Assembly: GCF_023223525.1 (NCBI RefSeq)
Contig: NZ_JALPRX010000015.1
Location: forward strand, 22,641 to 86,640
Reading direction: 5' to 3'
DNA: 64,000 bases
Source of the DNA: Roseomonas acroporae
GTDB lineage: Bacteria > Pseudomonadota > Alphaproteobacteria > Acetobacterales > Acetobacteraceae
Part shown: positions 46,897 to 55,097 of the stretch, piece by piece
Layout: each line of letters starts with the position of its first letter
How positions within the stretch are numbered: the stretch's first letter is position 1
Program-made: the position numbers and the translations under genes
Notes under the pieces: model-generated
The model's database searches: none
Told to the model about the DNA's origin: nothing
What the model saw: the letters and a program-made list of their open reading frames with translations, nothing else

Positions 46897-47967
46897 ATGA
46901 CCTTCTCCGCCCTGAACGACGCCTACGAGCAATGGCTGCGGCGGCAATGCGACGTGGTCGGCGCGGATCTGGCCGACAAGCACGCGCTCATGGCGAAGGA
47001 TCCGTTCCGCTTCCTGCGCGCCACCTGCTTCCGCTGGGCCAGCAGGGTGCCGACGCTGTTTCCCGCCCTGGCCGGCGCGCCGGCGGTGCTGTCGCCGGGG
47101 GACGTGCACGCCGAGAATTTCGGCACCTGGCGGGACGCGGAGGGCCGCTTCGTCTGGGGCCTCAACGACTTCGACGAGGCGGCCGAGCTTCCCTACACCT
47201 TCGACCTGCTCCGGCTGGCGACCAGCCTGCGCCTGCGCAGCCCGGCGGCGGGCCGGTCCCGGCCCGCCGTCGCGGCGATGCTCGACGGGTACCAGGCCGG
47301 CCTGCGCGCCCCGGTGCCCGGCCTGCTGGACGAGACCCTGACGCCGCTGCGCCCCTACGTCGCCGCCCGCCAGGCGGACTGCGACCGCTTCTGGGCGAAG
47401 ATCAAGGATCTGCCCGATGCCGATCCGCCACCGGAGGTGCGCGATGCCCTCGCCGCCAGCATGCCCGAGGGGGCGGCGGTGACACGCTGGGCGAGCCGTC
47501 AGGCCGGCGGCGGCAGCCTGGGGCGCCCGCGCTACGTCGCCGTCGCGACGTGGCGGGGCGGCCGGGTGGTGCGCGAGGCGAAGGCCCTGGTGCCCTCGGC
47601 CTGGGACTGGGCGGCAGGGAAGGCGGACCTCCTGCCGCCGGTGATGGCGCTGGCGGGCTCCGCCTCGCGGGCGCCGGACCCGCATCTCGGCGTCCGGGGG
47701 CGATACGTCATCCGCCGTCTGGCGCCGGATGCCCGCAAGCTTGACCTGGGCGACGACAGCCAGTTCCCGCCCGACGAGATGCTGCGCGCCATGGGCCTGG
47801 ACCTCGGCGCCCTGCACGCCGGGTTGCAGCCCGGCTCGACGCGCATTCCCGACGATCTGGCGGCCCGCGCCCGGCGCGACGCGGACTGGCTGCGCGACGC
47901 GAGCCGGACGGCGGCCGAATGGGTGACCCAGGACTTCCACGCCTGGAAGGCCGCCCGGGAAGACTGA
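46897..47967 (+). CDS. DUF2252 family protein
   Basis: 356 aa. DUF2252 blocks: MAKDPFRFLRATCFRWA, LSPGDVHAENFGTW (kinase-like catalytic-loop pattern with Asp-x-His-x-x-Asn), VWGLNDFDEAAELPYTFDLLRLATSL (DFD), and GRYVIRRLAPDARKLDLG. The family is remotely related to aminoglycoside-phosphotransferase-like folds but its activity is unknown. The ATG at 46897 is chosen because the family begins near the KHALMAKDPF block; the frame is open further up. Confidence 0.85.
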   Translation: MTFSALNDAYEQWLRRQCDVVGADLADKHALMAKDPFRFLRATCFRWASRVPTLFPALAGAPAVLSPGDVHAENFGTWRDAEGRFVWGLNDFDEAAELPYTFDLLRLATSLRLRSPAAGRSRPAVAAMLDGYQAGLRAPVPGLLDETLTPLRPYVAARQADCDRFWAKIKDLPDADPPPEVRDALAASMPEGAAVTRWASRQAGGGSLGRPRYVAVATWRGGRVVREAKALVPSAWDWAAGKADLLPPVMALAGSASRAPDPHLGVRGRYVIRRLAPDARKLDLGDDSQFPPDEMLRAMGLDLGALHAGLQPGSTRIPDDLAARARRDADWLRDASRTAAEWVTQDFHAWKAARED

Positions 47968-48074
47968 CCGACTCGCCTCTTTCCCTGGCTCGCTTCCCCT
48001 GGCCCGTTCCCCCAACCTCGTTCTCCCGCCGGCCGGGACCGCGCGGGCGGCCGGCTGGCGTGCCCGGCCCGGGC

Positions 48075-48323
48075 TCAGCGACAGGCGGCGTTCGGGCGCG
48101 GCACCGCGGCCACCGAATCGGCCAGTTCGTCCAGGGCCGCGCGGTAGTTGCCCACGTTGTGCCGCAGGCGACCCATCGCCACCGACAACTCCCCGACCGA
48201 GGCGTGGAAGTCCCTGATCGCCTCGGCCTGCTCCTGAAGGGCGGCCTCCAGCCGGCGGGCCGAAAGGCGCAGGCGATCCTGCGGCGAGGCGGGAAAGGCG
48301 ATCAGCCTGGCGGCGCCGTCCAT
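48075..48323 (-). CDS. Small helical hypothetical protein
   Basis: 82 aa, no family recognised. Predominantly helical with heptad-like spacing from residue 15 to 72 (LRLSARRLEAALQEQAEAIR, then HNVGNYRAALDELADSV), so a coiled coil is plausible. ATG 48321-48323 has AACGAGGATCTCACG as ribosome binding site, and an AT-rich palindromic promoter-like region follows upstream. It converges with the DUF2252 gene. Confidence 0.55.
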   Translation of the reverse strand: MDGAARLIAFPASPQDRLRLSARRLEAALQEQAEAIRDFHASVGELSVAMGRLRHNVGNYRAALDELADSVAAVPRPNAACR

Positions 48324-48335
48324 CGTGAGATCCTC

Positions 48336-48364
48336 GTTTCCAAGGCCGTTAATATTATGGAAAC
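48336..48364 (-). promoter_or_regulatory. AT-rich promoter/operator with inverted repeat
   Basis: Perfect 7-bp arms GTTTCCA (48336-48342) and TGGAAAC (48358-48364) enclose AGGCCGTTAATATTA. On the minus strand TAATATTAACGG offers a plausible -10-like core just ahead of the small helical gene. It is one of the most AT-rich spots in the window. Confidence 0.5.
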
Positions 48365-48491
48365 CTGTCTCACGACAAGAGATTCATGGTGCGTGAGGCG
48401 GGCGGGTGGCACGGCCCGGATGCGGCAACGCCCCCGGCGGCATCCGCCGGAGGCGCTCCGATCACCCCGGCAACCGCCGGCCGCCGGCCTT

Positions 48492-48523
48492 CCTGCGGAT
48501 CGAGATCCACGTCGATCCGCAGG
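48492..48523. repeat. Perfect 12-bp-stem hairpin
   Basis: CCTGCGGATCGA (48492-48503) and TCGATCCGCAGG (48512-48523), 8-nt loop. First of two related hairpins in the 372-bp gap 48324-48695. It is not followed by a T run in either direction, so not a classical terminator. CGGTTGTTAAGAGG beside it is AT-richer. Confidence 0.8.
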
Positions 48524-48582
48524 CGGTTGTTAAGAGGGGAAACTTCCGGCCCTGTCGGTCACGCGGCTCCGGCCTGTCTCTC

Positions 48583-48614
48583 CCTGCGGGTCCGCATTCG
48601 CGCGGACCCGCAGG
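48583..48614. repeat. Perfect 13-bp-stem hairpin
   Basis: CCTGCGGGTCCGC (48583-48595) and GCGGACCCGCAGG (48602-48614), 6-nt loop. It shares the outer CCTGCGGnTC/GACnCGCAGG-type arms with the hairpin at 48492-48523. It lies 80 bp beyond the stop of the glucan synthase gene and may act in its 3-prime end formation. Confidence 0.8.
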
Positions 48615-48695
48615 CACCGTCGGTCGGGCGCGGCCGACCCGCCGACCCCACGCGCGGTGGCGGCCCGCACGGGTCGGGACCCGGGCGGGCCGGCA

Positions 48696-51425
48696 TCAGA
48701 GGCCCTCGCCGCTGCGCGCGACGACCGACGCGCCGGAGGCGGCTGGGACGCGCGGCGAGAGGCCGAGATTGGCGGCGATCTCGGCCTGCCGGCGGCCCGG
48801 CAGCGAGGCCAGCACGCTCACCGTCACGGCGGCGAGGTAGGGCACGGACTGCACCAGCAGCACGGCGGTCCAGAGCACCGCCTCCCAGGTGCCCATCTGG
48901 TGCACCACCGTCACCCCCACCGCGGCCGCCCAGCAGAGCACCAGCAGCGCCAGCTCCTCCCGCGCCATCACCAGCCCCTGCACCAGCGCCGGCGCGTTGG
49001 CCATCTTGGGCGTGCGCAGGAACGGCGCGCGCTTCGTGAACAGGCCGGCCAGCACCGCCTTGCCGATGGTGTGGGTCAGGGCGAGGCCGGCCACCGCCGC
49101 GCCGAGCCGGTCGCGCCAGCCGCAGGGCACGCGCGCCGCGTAGAGGGCGAGGATCTGGAACAGCTTGAACCCGAACAGGCCGATCGAGGGCAGCATGAAG
49201 AGCAGGATCGGGAACTCGGTGCTGACCGGCATGAAGATCAGCCCCGCCGACCAGACCAGCCCGAGCAGCACGAAGACCAGCCCCAGCGCGTCGCCCAGCC
49301 ACGGCGCCCAGCCCATCACGAAGTGCCAGCGCTGGCCCGGCGTCAGGTCCTTGCGGAAGGGCGAGAACAGCGCCTTCGCGTGGCCCTTCATGATCTGGAT
49401 CGCGCCGTAGGCCCAGCGGTGGCGCTGCTTGCGGTAGGCGGCGAAGTCGTCCGGCATCACGCCGCGGCCCAGCGACTGCGGCGTGTAGACCGCCTCCCAG
49501 CCCTGGCGCATCAGCTTCAGGCCGAGCTCGCTGTCCTCGCAGATGCACCACTCCGCCCAGCCGCCGGCATCGGCCAGCGCCGCCCGGCGGATCAGCGTCA
49601 TCGTGCCGTGCTGGATGATGGCGTTGCGCTCGTTGCGGGTCACCATGCCGCAGCGGAAGAAGCCGGCGTACTCCCAGAACATCATCCGCTTGAACAGGCT
49701 CTCGTGGCCGTCGCGGTAGTCCTGCGGGTTCTGCACGAAGCCGACCTGCGGGCGGTCGAAGAAGGGCACCATGCGGCGCAGCCAGTCGGGCGAGACCACG
49801 TAGTCGCTGTCGAGCACGCCCACCACCTCGGCGTCGGGCGCCGTCTCGCGCAGGGCGAAGTTCAGCGCGCCGGCCTTGTAGCCGGGCCACTGCCCGAGGT
49901 GGAAGAAGCGGAATTTCGGGCCGAGCCGGGCGCAGTGCTCCTGCACCGGCTCCCAGAGGGCGGGGTCGCGGGTGTTGTTGTCCACCACCAGCACCTCGAA
50001 GTCCGGGTAGTCCAGCTCGGCCAGCGCGTCGAGCGTCTGGCGCACCATGTGCGGCGGCTCGTTGCAGATCGGCAGGTGGATCGAGACCTTGGGCAGCGCC
50101 GTGCCGGCCGGCGCCGGCAGCGCCTCCCAGCGGCGCTTCCAGATCCGGCCCCAGATGGTCTCGGCCAGCTCGAAGCTGTCCGAGAGCAGCAGCGCCAGCA
50201 GCAGCACCTGGCCGAGCAGCAGCCCGCCCCAGACCATGGCGGCCGAGAGGGAGAGGTAGGTCTCGCTCATCTGCAGGGCCACCAGCACGATGCCGGTGAC
50301 GAAGAGCTGCGCGAGCCCGGCCAGCAGCAGCTTGCCGCCGGGCCGGATGTCGGGCCGGCGCTTGAGGAAGAAGGCCGAGGCGAGCAGGGCGAGCAGGGTC
50401 GAGGCGCCGGCCCAGAGCTTCCACCGCGGCGTCTCCAGCACCGGGCCGACCAGGGGCCACTTCGCCTCGCGGTCGAGGTCGAGCATGCCCCAGTAGCCGG
50501 CGGCGCGGCCCTCGAAGGGCACCTTCCAGGGCTGGTCGAAGGCCTCCATCACGAAGTAGGTCAGGCCGCGCCGCTCGGCGATGTTGAAGAAGCGGCGGAG
50601 GAACATCGCTTGGTTGACGCGGGTGGCGCGCGCGGCGCCGATGTCGCGGCCGTCGGAGGGCCAGCCCACCTCGCCGATCACGATCGGCTTGCCGGGGAAG
50701 CGGGCGGCGACGGCGTCGTACTTCTCCATGATGAAGCGCAGCGCGTCGTCGATCGGCAGCCCTTCCCAGTAGGGCAGCAGATGGATGGTGATCACGTCCA
50801 CCGCCTCGCCCAGCTCCGGGTGGTCGAGCCAGACGTGCCAGGGCTCGGCGGTGGAGACGGGCTGGCGCACCTGGGCGCGCACCTGGCGGATGTAGCCGAC
50901 GAGCTGCGCCGCGGTCAGGTCGCCGCGCAGCACCGCCTCGTTGCCGACCATCACCCGCTCGACGTTGCGGTTGTCCCGCGCCGTGCCGATCAGGCGGCGG
51001 ATCTCGGCCGCGTTGTGGTCGAGCCGCTTGTCGAGCCAGGAGCCCAGCGTCACCCGCAGGTCCAGCCCGGCCGCGATCGAGGGGATGCGGTCGAAGCCGT
51101 TCTGCACCGTGTAGGTGCGGATGTGGCGGGTGAGGGGCGCGACGCGGCGCAGGTCCGAATCGATCTGGCCGGTGGTGGGCCAGTCGTCGCTCTCGGCGCT
51201 CTGGCCGCGCTGGTAGGGGGCGAAGGCGAGGCCGTTCACCTGGCCCCGGAAGTCGGGCATGGCGACCGGCCGGTTCAGCGCCCACCAGCCCCCGAGATGG
51301 GCGGCGGCGACGAGCAGCAGCACGATCAGCGTGGTGGGTTGCAGCAGGCCGCGCCGCGTCGGGGCGGGCTTGGCCTGGTACGGGGCCTGATGCGGATGGG
51401 GCGCGGTGTCGGCGCGGGCGGTCAT
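48696..51425 (-). CDS. GH17-GT2 fusion: beta-(1,3)-glucan synthase, NdvB-like
   Basis: 909 aa. One N-terminal membrane helix (about 30-48), then a GH17 beta-1,3-glucanase/transglycosylase domain (about 60-330) with acid/base Glu163 in VMVGNEAV and nucleophile Glu252 in GEVGWPSDG. Helices at about 345-410 lead into a GT2 processive glycosyltransferase: HLPICNEPPHMVRQTLDAL, VLDSDYVVSPDW (DxD), CEDSELGLKLM (ED) and QRHRW in KQRHRWAYGAIQ (QxxRW). More helices follow to about 860. This layout matches the NdvB-type enzymes that make cyclic or periplasmic beta-glucans in Bradyrhizobium and Pseudomonas; the GH17 part is thought to cyclise or branch. Symbol withheld because orthology is not proven. 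Confidence 0.9.
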   Translation of the reverse strand: MTARADTAPHPHQAPYQAKPAPTRRGLLQPTTLIVLLLVAAAHLGGWWALNRPVAMPDFRGQVNGLAFAPYQRGQSAESDDWPTTGQIDSDLRRVAPLTRHIRTYTVQNGFDRIPSIAAGLDLRVTLGSWLDKRLDHNAAEIRRLIGTARDNRNVERVMVGNEAVLRGDLTAAQLVGYIRQVRAQVRQPVSTAEPWHVWLDHPELGEAVDVITIHLLPYWEGLPIDDALRFIMEKYDAVAARFPGKPIVIGEVGWPSDGRDIGAARATRVNQAMFLRRFFNIAERRGLTYFVMEAFDQPWKVPFEGRAAGYWGMLDLDREAKWPLVGPVLETPRWKLWAGASTLLALLASAFFLKRRPDIRPGGKLLLAGLAQLFVTGIVLVALQMSETYLSLSAAMVWGGLLLGQVLLLALLLSDSFELAETIWGRIWKRRWEALPAPAGTALPKVSIHLPICNEPPHMVRQTLDALAELDYPDFEVLVVDNNTRDPALWEPVQEHCARLGPKFRFFHLGQWPGYKAGALNFALRETAPDAEVVGVLDSDYVVSPDWLRRMVPFFDRPQVGFVQNPQDYRDGHESLFKRMMFWEYAGFFRCGMVTRNERNAIIQHGTMTLIRRAALADAGGWAEWCICEDSELGLKLMRQGWEAVYTPQSLGRGVMPDDFAAYRKQRHRWAYGAIQIMKGHAKALFSPFRKDLTPGQRWHFVMGWAPWLGDALGLVFVLLGLVWSAGLIFMPVSTEFPILLFMLPSIGLFGFKLFQILALYAARVPCGWRDRLGAAVAGLALTHTIGKAVLAGLFTKRAPFLRTPKMANAPALVQGLVMAREELALLVLCWAAAVGVTVVHQMGTWEAVLWTAVLLVQSVPYLAAVTVSVLASLPGRRQAEIAANLGLSPRVPAASGASVVARSGEGL

Positions 51426-51590
51426 GGGGTCTCAAGGCTCCGGCATGCGCATGGCGTGGCTTTCGCCCATCGTCGCCGGGGCTGCAAGGTCGCGGCCCTG
51501 GCGCGGGCGGAAGCAGCCGGCGCGTCATCCTGGGGTCTAGAATTGCAGTACGGCACCGACCCGTCCGGTTCGTGGCGAATTTGCGGCCGG

Positions 51591-51626
51591 CCGGGATGCC
51601 CGCCGGGACGCCCGCCGGGACGCCCG
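51591..51626. repeat. 12-bp tandem repeat
   Basis: Three units: CCGGGATGCCCG (51591-51602), CCGGGACGCCCG (51603-51614) and CCGGGACGCCCG (51615-51626). Near-identical 12-mers are found in the pstB coding N-terminus at 26067-26102. Confidence 0.85.
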
Positions 51627-51711
51627 CTGCCCGTTCGCGCCGCCGCCGGGCCACGGCGTCGGTCGTCTCCCGGGGCTGGCGGGCGTTTCCGCGCGGCCGG
51701 AAAATGCTCTA

Positions 51712-51891
51712 AGCAGGCTTGCGCAGCCTGCGCCACGGATGGAAGTCGGCGAAGGCAGGCTGCGCCAGCCTGCTCGGCCATTTGTCCCTGCGCAAACCTC
51801 CGGAGGTTTGCGCAGGGACAAATGGCCGAGCAGGCGTGCGCAGCCTGCCGTCGCCGACTTCCATCCGGGGCGCAGGCTGCGCAAGCCTGCT
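51712..51891. repeat. Near-perfect 180-bp palindrome
   Basis: Left arm 51712-51801 and right arm 51802-51891 are reverse complements over 90 bp each with about five mismatches and no spacer. The centre is AAACCTCC/GGAGGTTT. Internal smaller palindromes (CAGGCTTGCGCAGCCTG-type) add structure. As DNA it can form a long cruciform, and as RNA a very long hairpin. No coding content. Confidence 0.9.
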
Positions 51892-51937
51892 CGGCCATTT
51901 GTCCATGCGCAAACCTCCGGAGGTTTGCTTAGGGCAT
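51871..51937. repeat. Third partial copy of the palindrome half-unit
   Basis: From 51871 the sequence repeats 51754-51820 in direct orientation with few changes: the GCAGGCTGCGCAAGCCTGCT core, GGCCATTTGTCCATGCGCAA, then AAACCTCCGGAGGTTTGC. So the element consists of one half-unit present three times, two direct and one inverted. Confidence 0.85.
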
Positions 51938-52046
51938 GTCCGTCAACGGGGCGTTGCCGGCGTCGGGCCGGCGGGCGGTCCGGAGCGGGTGGTCCGACCG
52001 GGGCGGCGCGTCCGGCCGGCCACCCCGCGTCCTGAGCGGAGCCACG

Positions 52047-53348
52047 ATGTCCAGCCTGTTCGAGATCCTCGTCATCTTCCTGCTGGTGCTGCTGAACGGC
52101 GCCTTCGCGATGTCGGAGCTGGCCATCGTCTCGGCCCGGCGCGGCCGGCTGCTGGCCATGCAGCGCAACGGCAGCGCCGGCGCCGCCGCCGCCCTGGAGC
52201 TGGCCGACAACCCGCAGCGCTTCCTGCCCACCGTCCAGATCGGCATCAGCCTGATCGGCGTGCTGGCCGGCGCCTTCGGCGGCGCCCGGCTCTCCGTGCC
52301 CGTGGCCGACGCGCTGAAGCTGATCCCCGCGCTGCAGGGCGTGGCCGACCAGCTCGCCTTCACCATCGTGGTGCTGGCCATCTCCTATCTCAGCCTGATC
52401 CTGGGCGAGCTGGTGCCGAAGCAACTCGCCCTGCGCAACCCGGAGGGCATCGCGAGCTTCATGGCGCGGCCCATGGCGGCGCTGGCCCGCATCACCGGCT
52501 CGGTGGTCTGGGTGCTGAGCGGCAGCTCGGCGCTGGTGCTGCGCCTGCTCGGCGCCACCGGGCCGGTCGACCAGGGCGTGACCGAGGAGGAGGTCAAGGC
52601 CGTGGTCGCCGAGGGCGCCGAGGCGGGGGCGCTGGAGCGGGAGGAGCGGCACATGATCGAGCGCGTGCTGCGCCTGGCCGACAAGCCCGTGCGCGCCCTG
52701 ATGACGCCGCGCACCGAGGTGGAGTGGATCGACCGCGCCGCCTCGCCCGAGGAGGTCGCCGGCAAGCTGCGTGCCGCCGGGGTGACGCGGCTGGTGGTGG
52801 CGGACGGGCGCATCGACAACGTGGTGGGGGTGGTCGCCACCAAGGACCTGCTCGATCAGCTCCTGGCCGGCGAGACCCTCTCCCTGGCGCGGGCGCTGCG
52901 CCAGCCCATGGTGCTGCCGGACAGCCTCTCGGCGCTGGACGGGCTGGAACGGCTTCGTCACGATTCGCTCGGCCTCGCCCTGGTGATCGACGAATACGGC
53001 TCCTTCGAGGGGGTGGTGACGGCGGCCGACCTGCTGGAGGCGATCGTGGGCGAGATCGGCGCCGCGCCGGAGCCGACGCCGGACTCGGCGGTGCAGCGGC
53101 ATGACGGCTCGCTGCTGCTGGACGGGATGATGCCCTCGGACGAGCTGCGCGCCCGCCTCGACCTGCCGGCGCTGCCCTACGAGGGCACCTACCACACCGT
53201 GGCCGGGCTGATGCTGGCGCTGCTGCAACGCATCCCGCGCGAGGGGGACCGCATCGTCTGGGCGGGCTGGCGCTTCGAGATCGTCGACATGGACGGGCGG
53301 CGCGTGGACAAGGTGCTGGCGAGCAAGGAGGAGCCGGCGGCGGCCTGA
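52047..53348 (+). CDS. Hemolysin-family/CNNM transporter with CBS and CorC domains
   Basis: 433 aa. N-terminal DUF21/CNNM membrane domain (residues about 1-190; helices from FEILVIFLLVLLNGAFAMSE, with GISLIGVLAGAFGG and LSLILGELVPKQLALRNPE). A CBS pair (about 205-330; RALMTPRTEVEWID, VVGVVATKDLLDQL, LVIDEYGSFEGVVTAADLLEAIVGEI) and a CorC_HlyC domain (about 345-430) follow. Family members are linked to Mg or Co efflux rather than hemolysis. ATG 52047 (MSSLFEILVI) is chosen since the frame above runs through the repeat element. Confidence 0.93.
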   Translation: MSSLFEILVIFLLVLLNGAFAMSELAIVSARRGRLLAMQRNGSAGAAAALELADNPQRFLPTVQIGISLIGVLAGAFGGARLSVPVADALKLIPALQGVADQLAFTIVVLAISYLSLILGELVPKQLALRNPEGIASFMARPMAALARITGSVVWVLSGSSALVLRLLGATGPVDQGVTEEEVKAVVAEGAEAGALEREERHMIERVLRLADKPVRALMTPRTEVEWIDRAASPEEVAGKLRAAGVTRLVVADGRIDNVVGVVATKDLLDQLLAGETLSLARALRQPMVLPDSLSALDGLERLRHDSLGLALVIDEYGSFEGVVTAADLLEAIVGEIGAAPEPTPDSAVQRHDGSLLLDGMMPSDELRARLDLPALPYEGTYHTVAGLMLALLQRIPREGDRIVWAGWRFEIVDMDGRRVDKVLASKEEPAAA

Positions 53349-53357
53349 CCGCGCCGC

Positions 53358-53404
53358 CCGATCAGCCCATCCGGGCCGCCCATCCGATCAGCCCATCCGG
53401 GCCG
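53358..53404. repeat. Direct repeat between convergent genes
   Basis: The 21-mer starting CCGATCAGCCCATCCGGGCC (followed by G) occurs at 53358-53378 and 53384-53404, 26-bp period. Further CCGATCCGCGC variants continue to about 53460. It lies between the stop of the CNNM-type gene and the stop of the photolyase gene. Confidence 0.8.
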
Positions 53405-53492
53405 CGCCGTCCGATCCGCGCGGCCCGATCCGCGCCGCCTGGGGCCGTGCCACCCGATCCGGGCCGCGCCCGCCGCGGCCGGATGCCTGCCT

Positions 53493-54869
53493 TCAGCCGC
53501 GCTCCGCCGCCACCAGCCGGTCCACCGCCGCGACGTAGCCCTCGGCGTCGAATTTGCGCAGGCTCGCCGGGCCGAGCGAGCGCACCGTGCCGTAGACCGG
53601 GCGCCGCCCCCAGGGGCGGTCGTGCAGACCGAACAGCCAGCCCACGTTGGCGAAGGAATTCGCGTCGCGCCCGTCCAGGAAGTAACGGTTGTTGAGCCGC
53701 AGCGCGGTTTCCCAGGCCTCCTCGGGCGAGGCCGACCATTCCAGGATCTTCTTGCCCCAGTACATCCGCATGTGGTTGTGCATGTAGCCGGTCTCGCGCA
53801 TCTCGCGCATCGCGGCGTTCCAGTGGCGGTCGTGCGTCTCGCCCCACTCGAACTGCTCCGGCGTGTAGAGGTGGGGCCGCGGGTCGCCGCGCTGTTCCGC
53901 CAGGGTCCGCCGCGCCCAGTCCGGCAGCGAGTCGTAGCGGTCGTAACGCGGCTCGTAGCGGACGTGGTTGATGGCCAGCTCCCGCCGCACCACCAGCTCC
54001 TCCAGGAAGGCCGCGCGGTCCGCGTCGTCGCCCGCCGCCGCGTCCCGCACCGCCAGCGCCACGGCGACGGGCGAGATCTGGCCGAAATGCAGGTAGGGGC
54101 TCAGCGCCGAGGCGGCGCCCGCCTCGGGCCTGCCGCGCGTCGCCGCGTAGCCGCCGAACGGCCCGGCGAGGTAGCGGCGCAGCCGCCGTTCCGCCGCCGC
54201 CGTCCCGCCCCGGAAGCGGCGCACCGGGCGCACCGAATGGTCGGTCCGCAGGCCCGCCACCAGCGCCGGCACGTCCGACAGGTCGAGCGTGCCCGCGGCC
54301 GGCGGTGCCTCCATCCGGTGCCGCACCCGCCGCTGCCGCAGGGGGACGAGGTATTCCGGCAGCAGGCGGTGCAGCTTCGGCCGCAGCGTGCGCGCGGCGT
54401 ATTCGTGCTTCGGCGAGGCGGTCTCCACGGGCACCACCACCTCGCCCTCCACCTGCACCACGCGGCAGGTCGCGCGCCCGGCGAAGGCGTCCTGGATCGC
54501 CGTGACCGGCTTCAGGTAGTGCCGGTCGCACACCACCAGCGCCGCCCGTTCGGCGTGGCGCACCGCCGTCTCCACCGGCGGCTCGCGGCAGGCGACGAAG
54601 CCGATGCCGCGCCGCGCCAGGGCGGGGCCGATCTCCGCCAGCCCCTCCAGCAGGAATTGCCAGTGGCGGGCATTGGTCTCCGGGATCTCCTCGGCGAGGC
54701 CGTAGCAGACCAGCACCGGCAGGCCGCGCTCGTTGGCGAGGTCCACGGCGTGCTCCAGCGCCGGGTTGAAGCGGGCACGCTGCGCCAGCCCCAGCCAGTA
54801 GAGCACGTGGTGCGCCCCGGCCCGCTCCGGCGCGTCGTTGAGGGTGCGGAGGCGCGTCGACTGGATCAT
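53493..54869 (-). CDS. phr: Class II CPD photolyase
   Basis: 458 aa; repairs cyclobutane pyrimidine dimers using light, with FAD. Class II features: VLYWLGLAQRARFNPALEHAVDLAN at the N-terminus, then LSPYLHFGQISPVAVAL, EELVVRRELAINHVRYEPRYDRYDSLPDWA, and MHNHMRMYWGKKILEWSASPEEAW followed by LNNRYFLDGRDANSFANVGWLFGLHDRPW. ATG 54867-54869 (MIQSTRLRTL) is used. Upstream lies a 34-bp tandem array that may sit in its promoter region. Confidence 0.93.
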   Translation of the reverse strand: MIQSTRLRTLNDAPERAGAHHVLYWLGLAQRARFNPALEHAVDLANERGLPVLVCYGLAEEIPETNARHWQFLLEGLAEIGPALARRGIGFVACREPPVETAVRHAERAALVVCDRHYLKPVTAIQDAFAGRATCRVVQVEGEVVVPVETASPKHEYAARTLRPKLHRLLPEYLVPLRQRRVRHRMEAPPAAGTLDLSDVPALVAGLRTDHSVRPVRRFRGGTAAAERRLRRYLAGPFGGYAATRGRPEAGAASALSPYLHFGQISPVAVALAVRDAAAGDDADRAAFLEELVVRRELAINHVRYEPRYDRYDSLPDWARRTLAEQRGDPRPHLYTPEQFEWGETHDRHWNAAMREMRETGYMHNHMRMYWGKKILEWSASPEEAWETALRLNNRYFLDGRDANSFANVGWLFGLHDRPWGRRPVYGTVRSLGPASLRKFDAEGYVAAVDRLVAAERG

Positions 54870-54906
54870 GCGGGCGAGATGTGGGGGCGGCCGCCGGCTT
54901 CGCCAT

Positions 54907-55042
54907 GGGCGCCCGGCGGGGAGCCCGCGCGTGCCGCCCACGGCGGCCAGCGGGGAGTCTGCGCGTGCCGCCGACGGCGGCCAGCGGGGAGTCTGTGCGT
55001 GCCGCCCTCGGCGGCCAGCGGGGAGTCTGTGCGTGCCGCCCT
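54907..55042. repeat. 34-bp tandem repeat
   Basis: Three near-identical 34-bp units (54941-54974, 54975-55008, 55009-55042), each starting CGGCGGCCAGCGGGGAGTCT, and one degenerate unit at 54907-54940; a partial CGGCGGC follows. Units 2 and 3 are identical. It lies in the 228-bp gap between the bicupin stop and the photolyase start. Confidence 0.9.
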
Positions 55043-55097
55043 CGGCGGCACGCGGGCGACGCTGCGTGACGCCCCGCCCCGGGGCGCCACGCCGCCA

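Larger units (their letters stand above)
51426..52046. other. Repeat-rich gene-free stretch
   Basis: 621 bp between the divergent glucan synthase and CNNM-type genes. It carries a 12-bp tandem array, a 180-bp palindrome and a further partial copy. The first about 110 bp (51426-51540) should hold the glucan synthase promoter (TCTAGAATTGCAG is AT-rich) and the last about 100 bp the promoter of the rightward gene. Confidence 0.8.

Noticed and set aside
48657..51932. Plus-strand open frame of 1091 codons opposite the glucan synthase
   Set aside because: Translation is low-complexity (His/Glu/Gln/Arg-rich) and runs on into the palindromic repeat. The GH17-GT2 protein on the minus strand has all catalytic motifs.
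54907..55042. Possible CRISPR array
   Set aside because: The 34-bp units are directly abutting with no unique spacers, there is no internal dyad typical of CRISPR repeats, and no cas gene is near.
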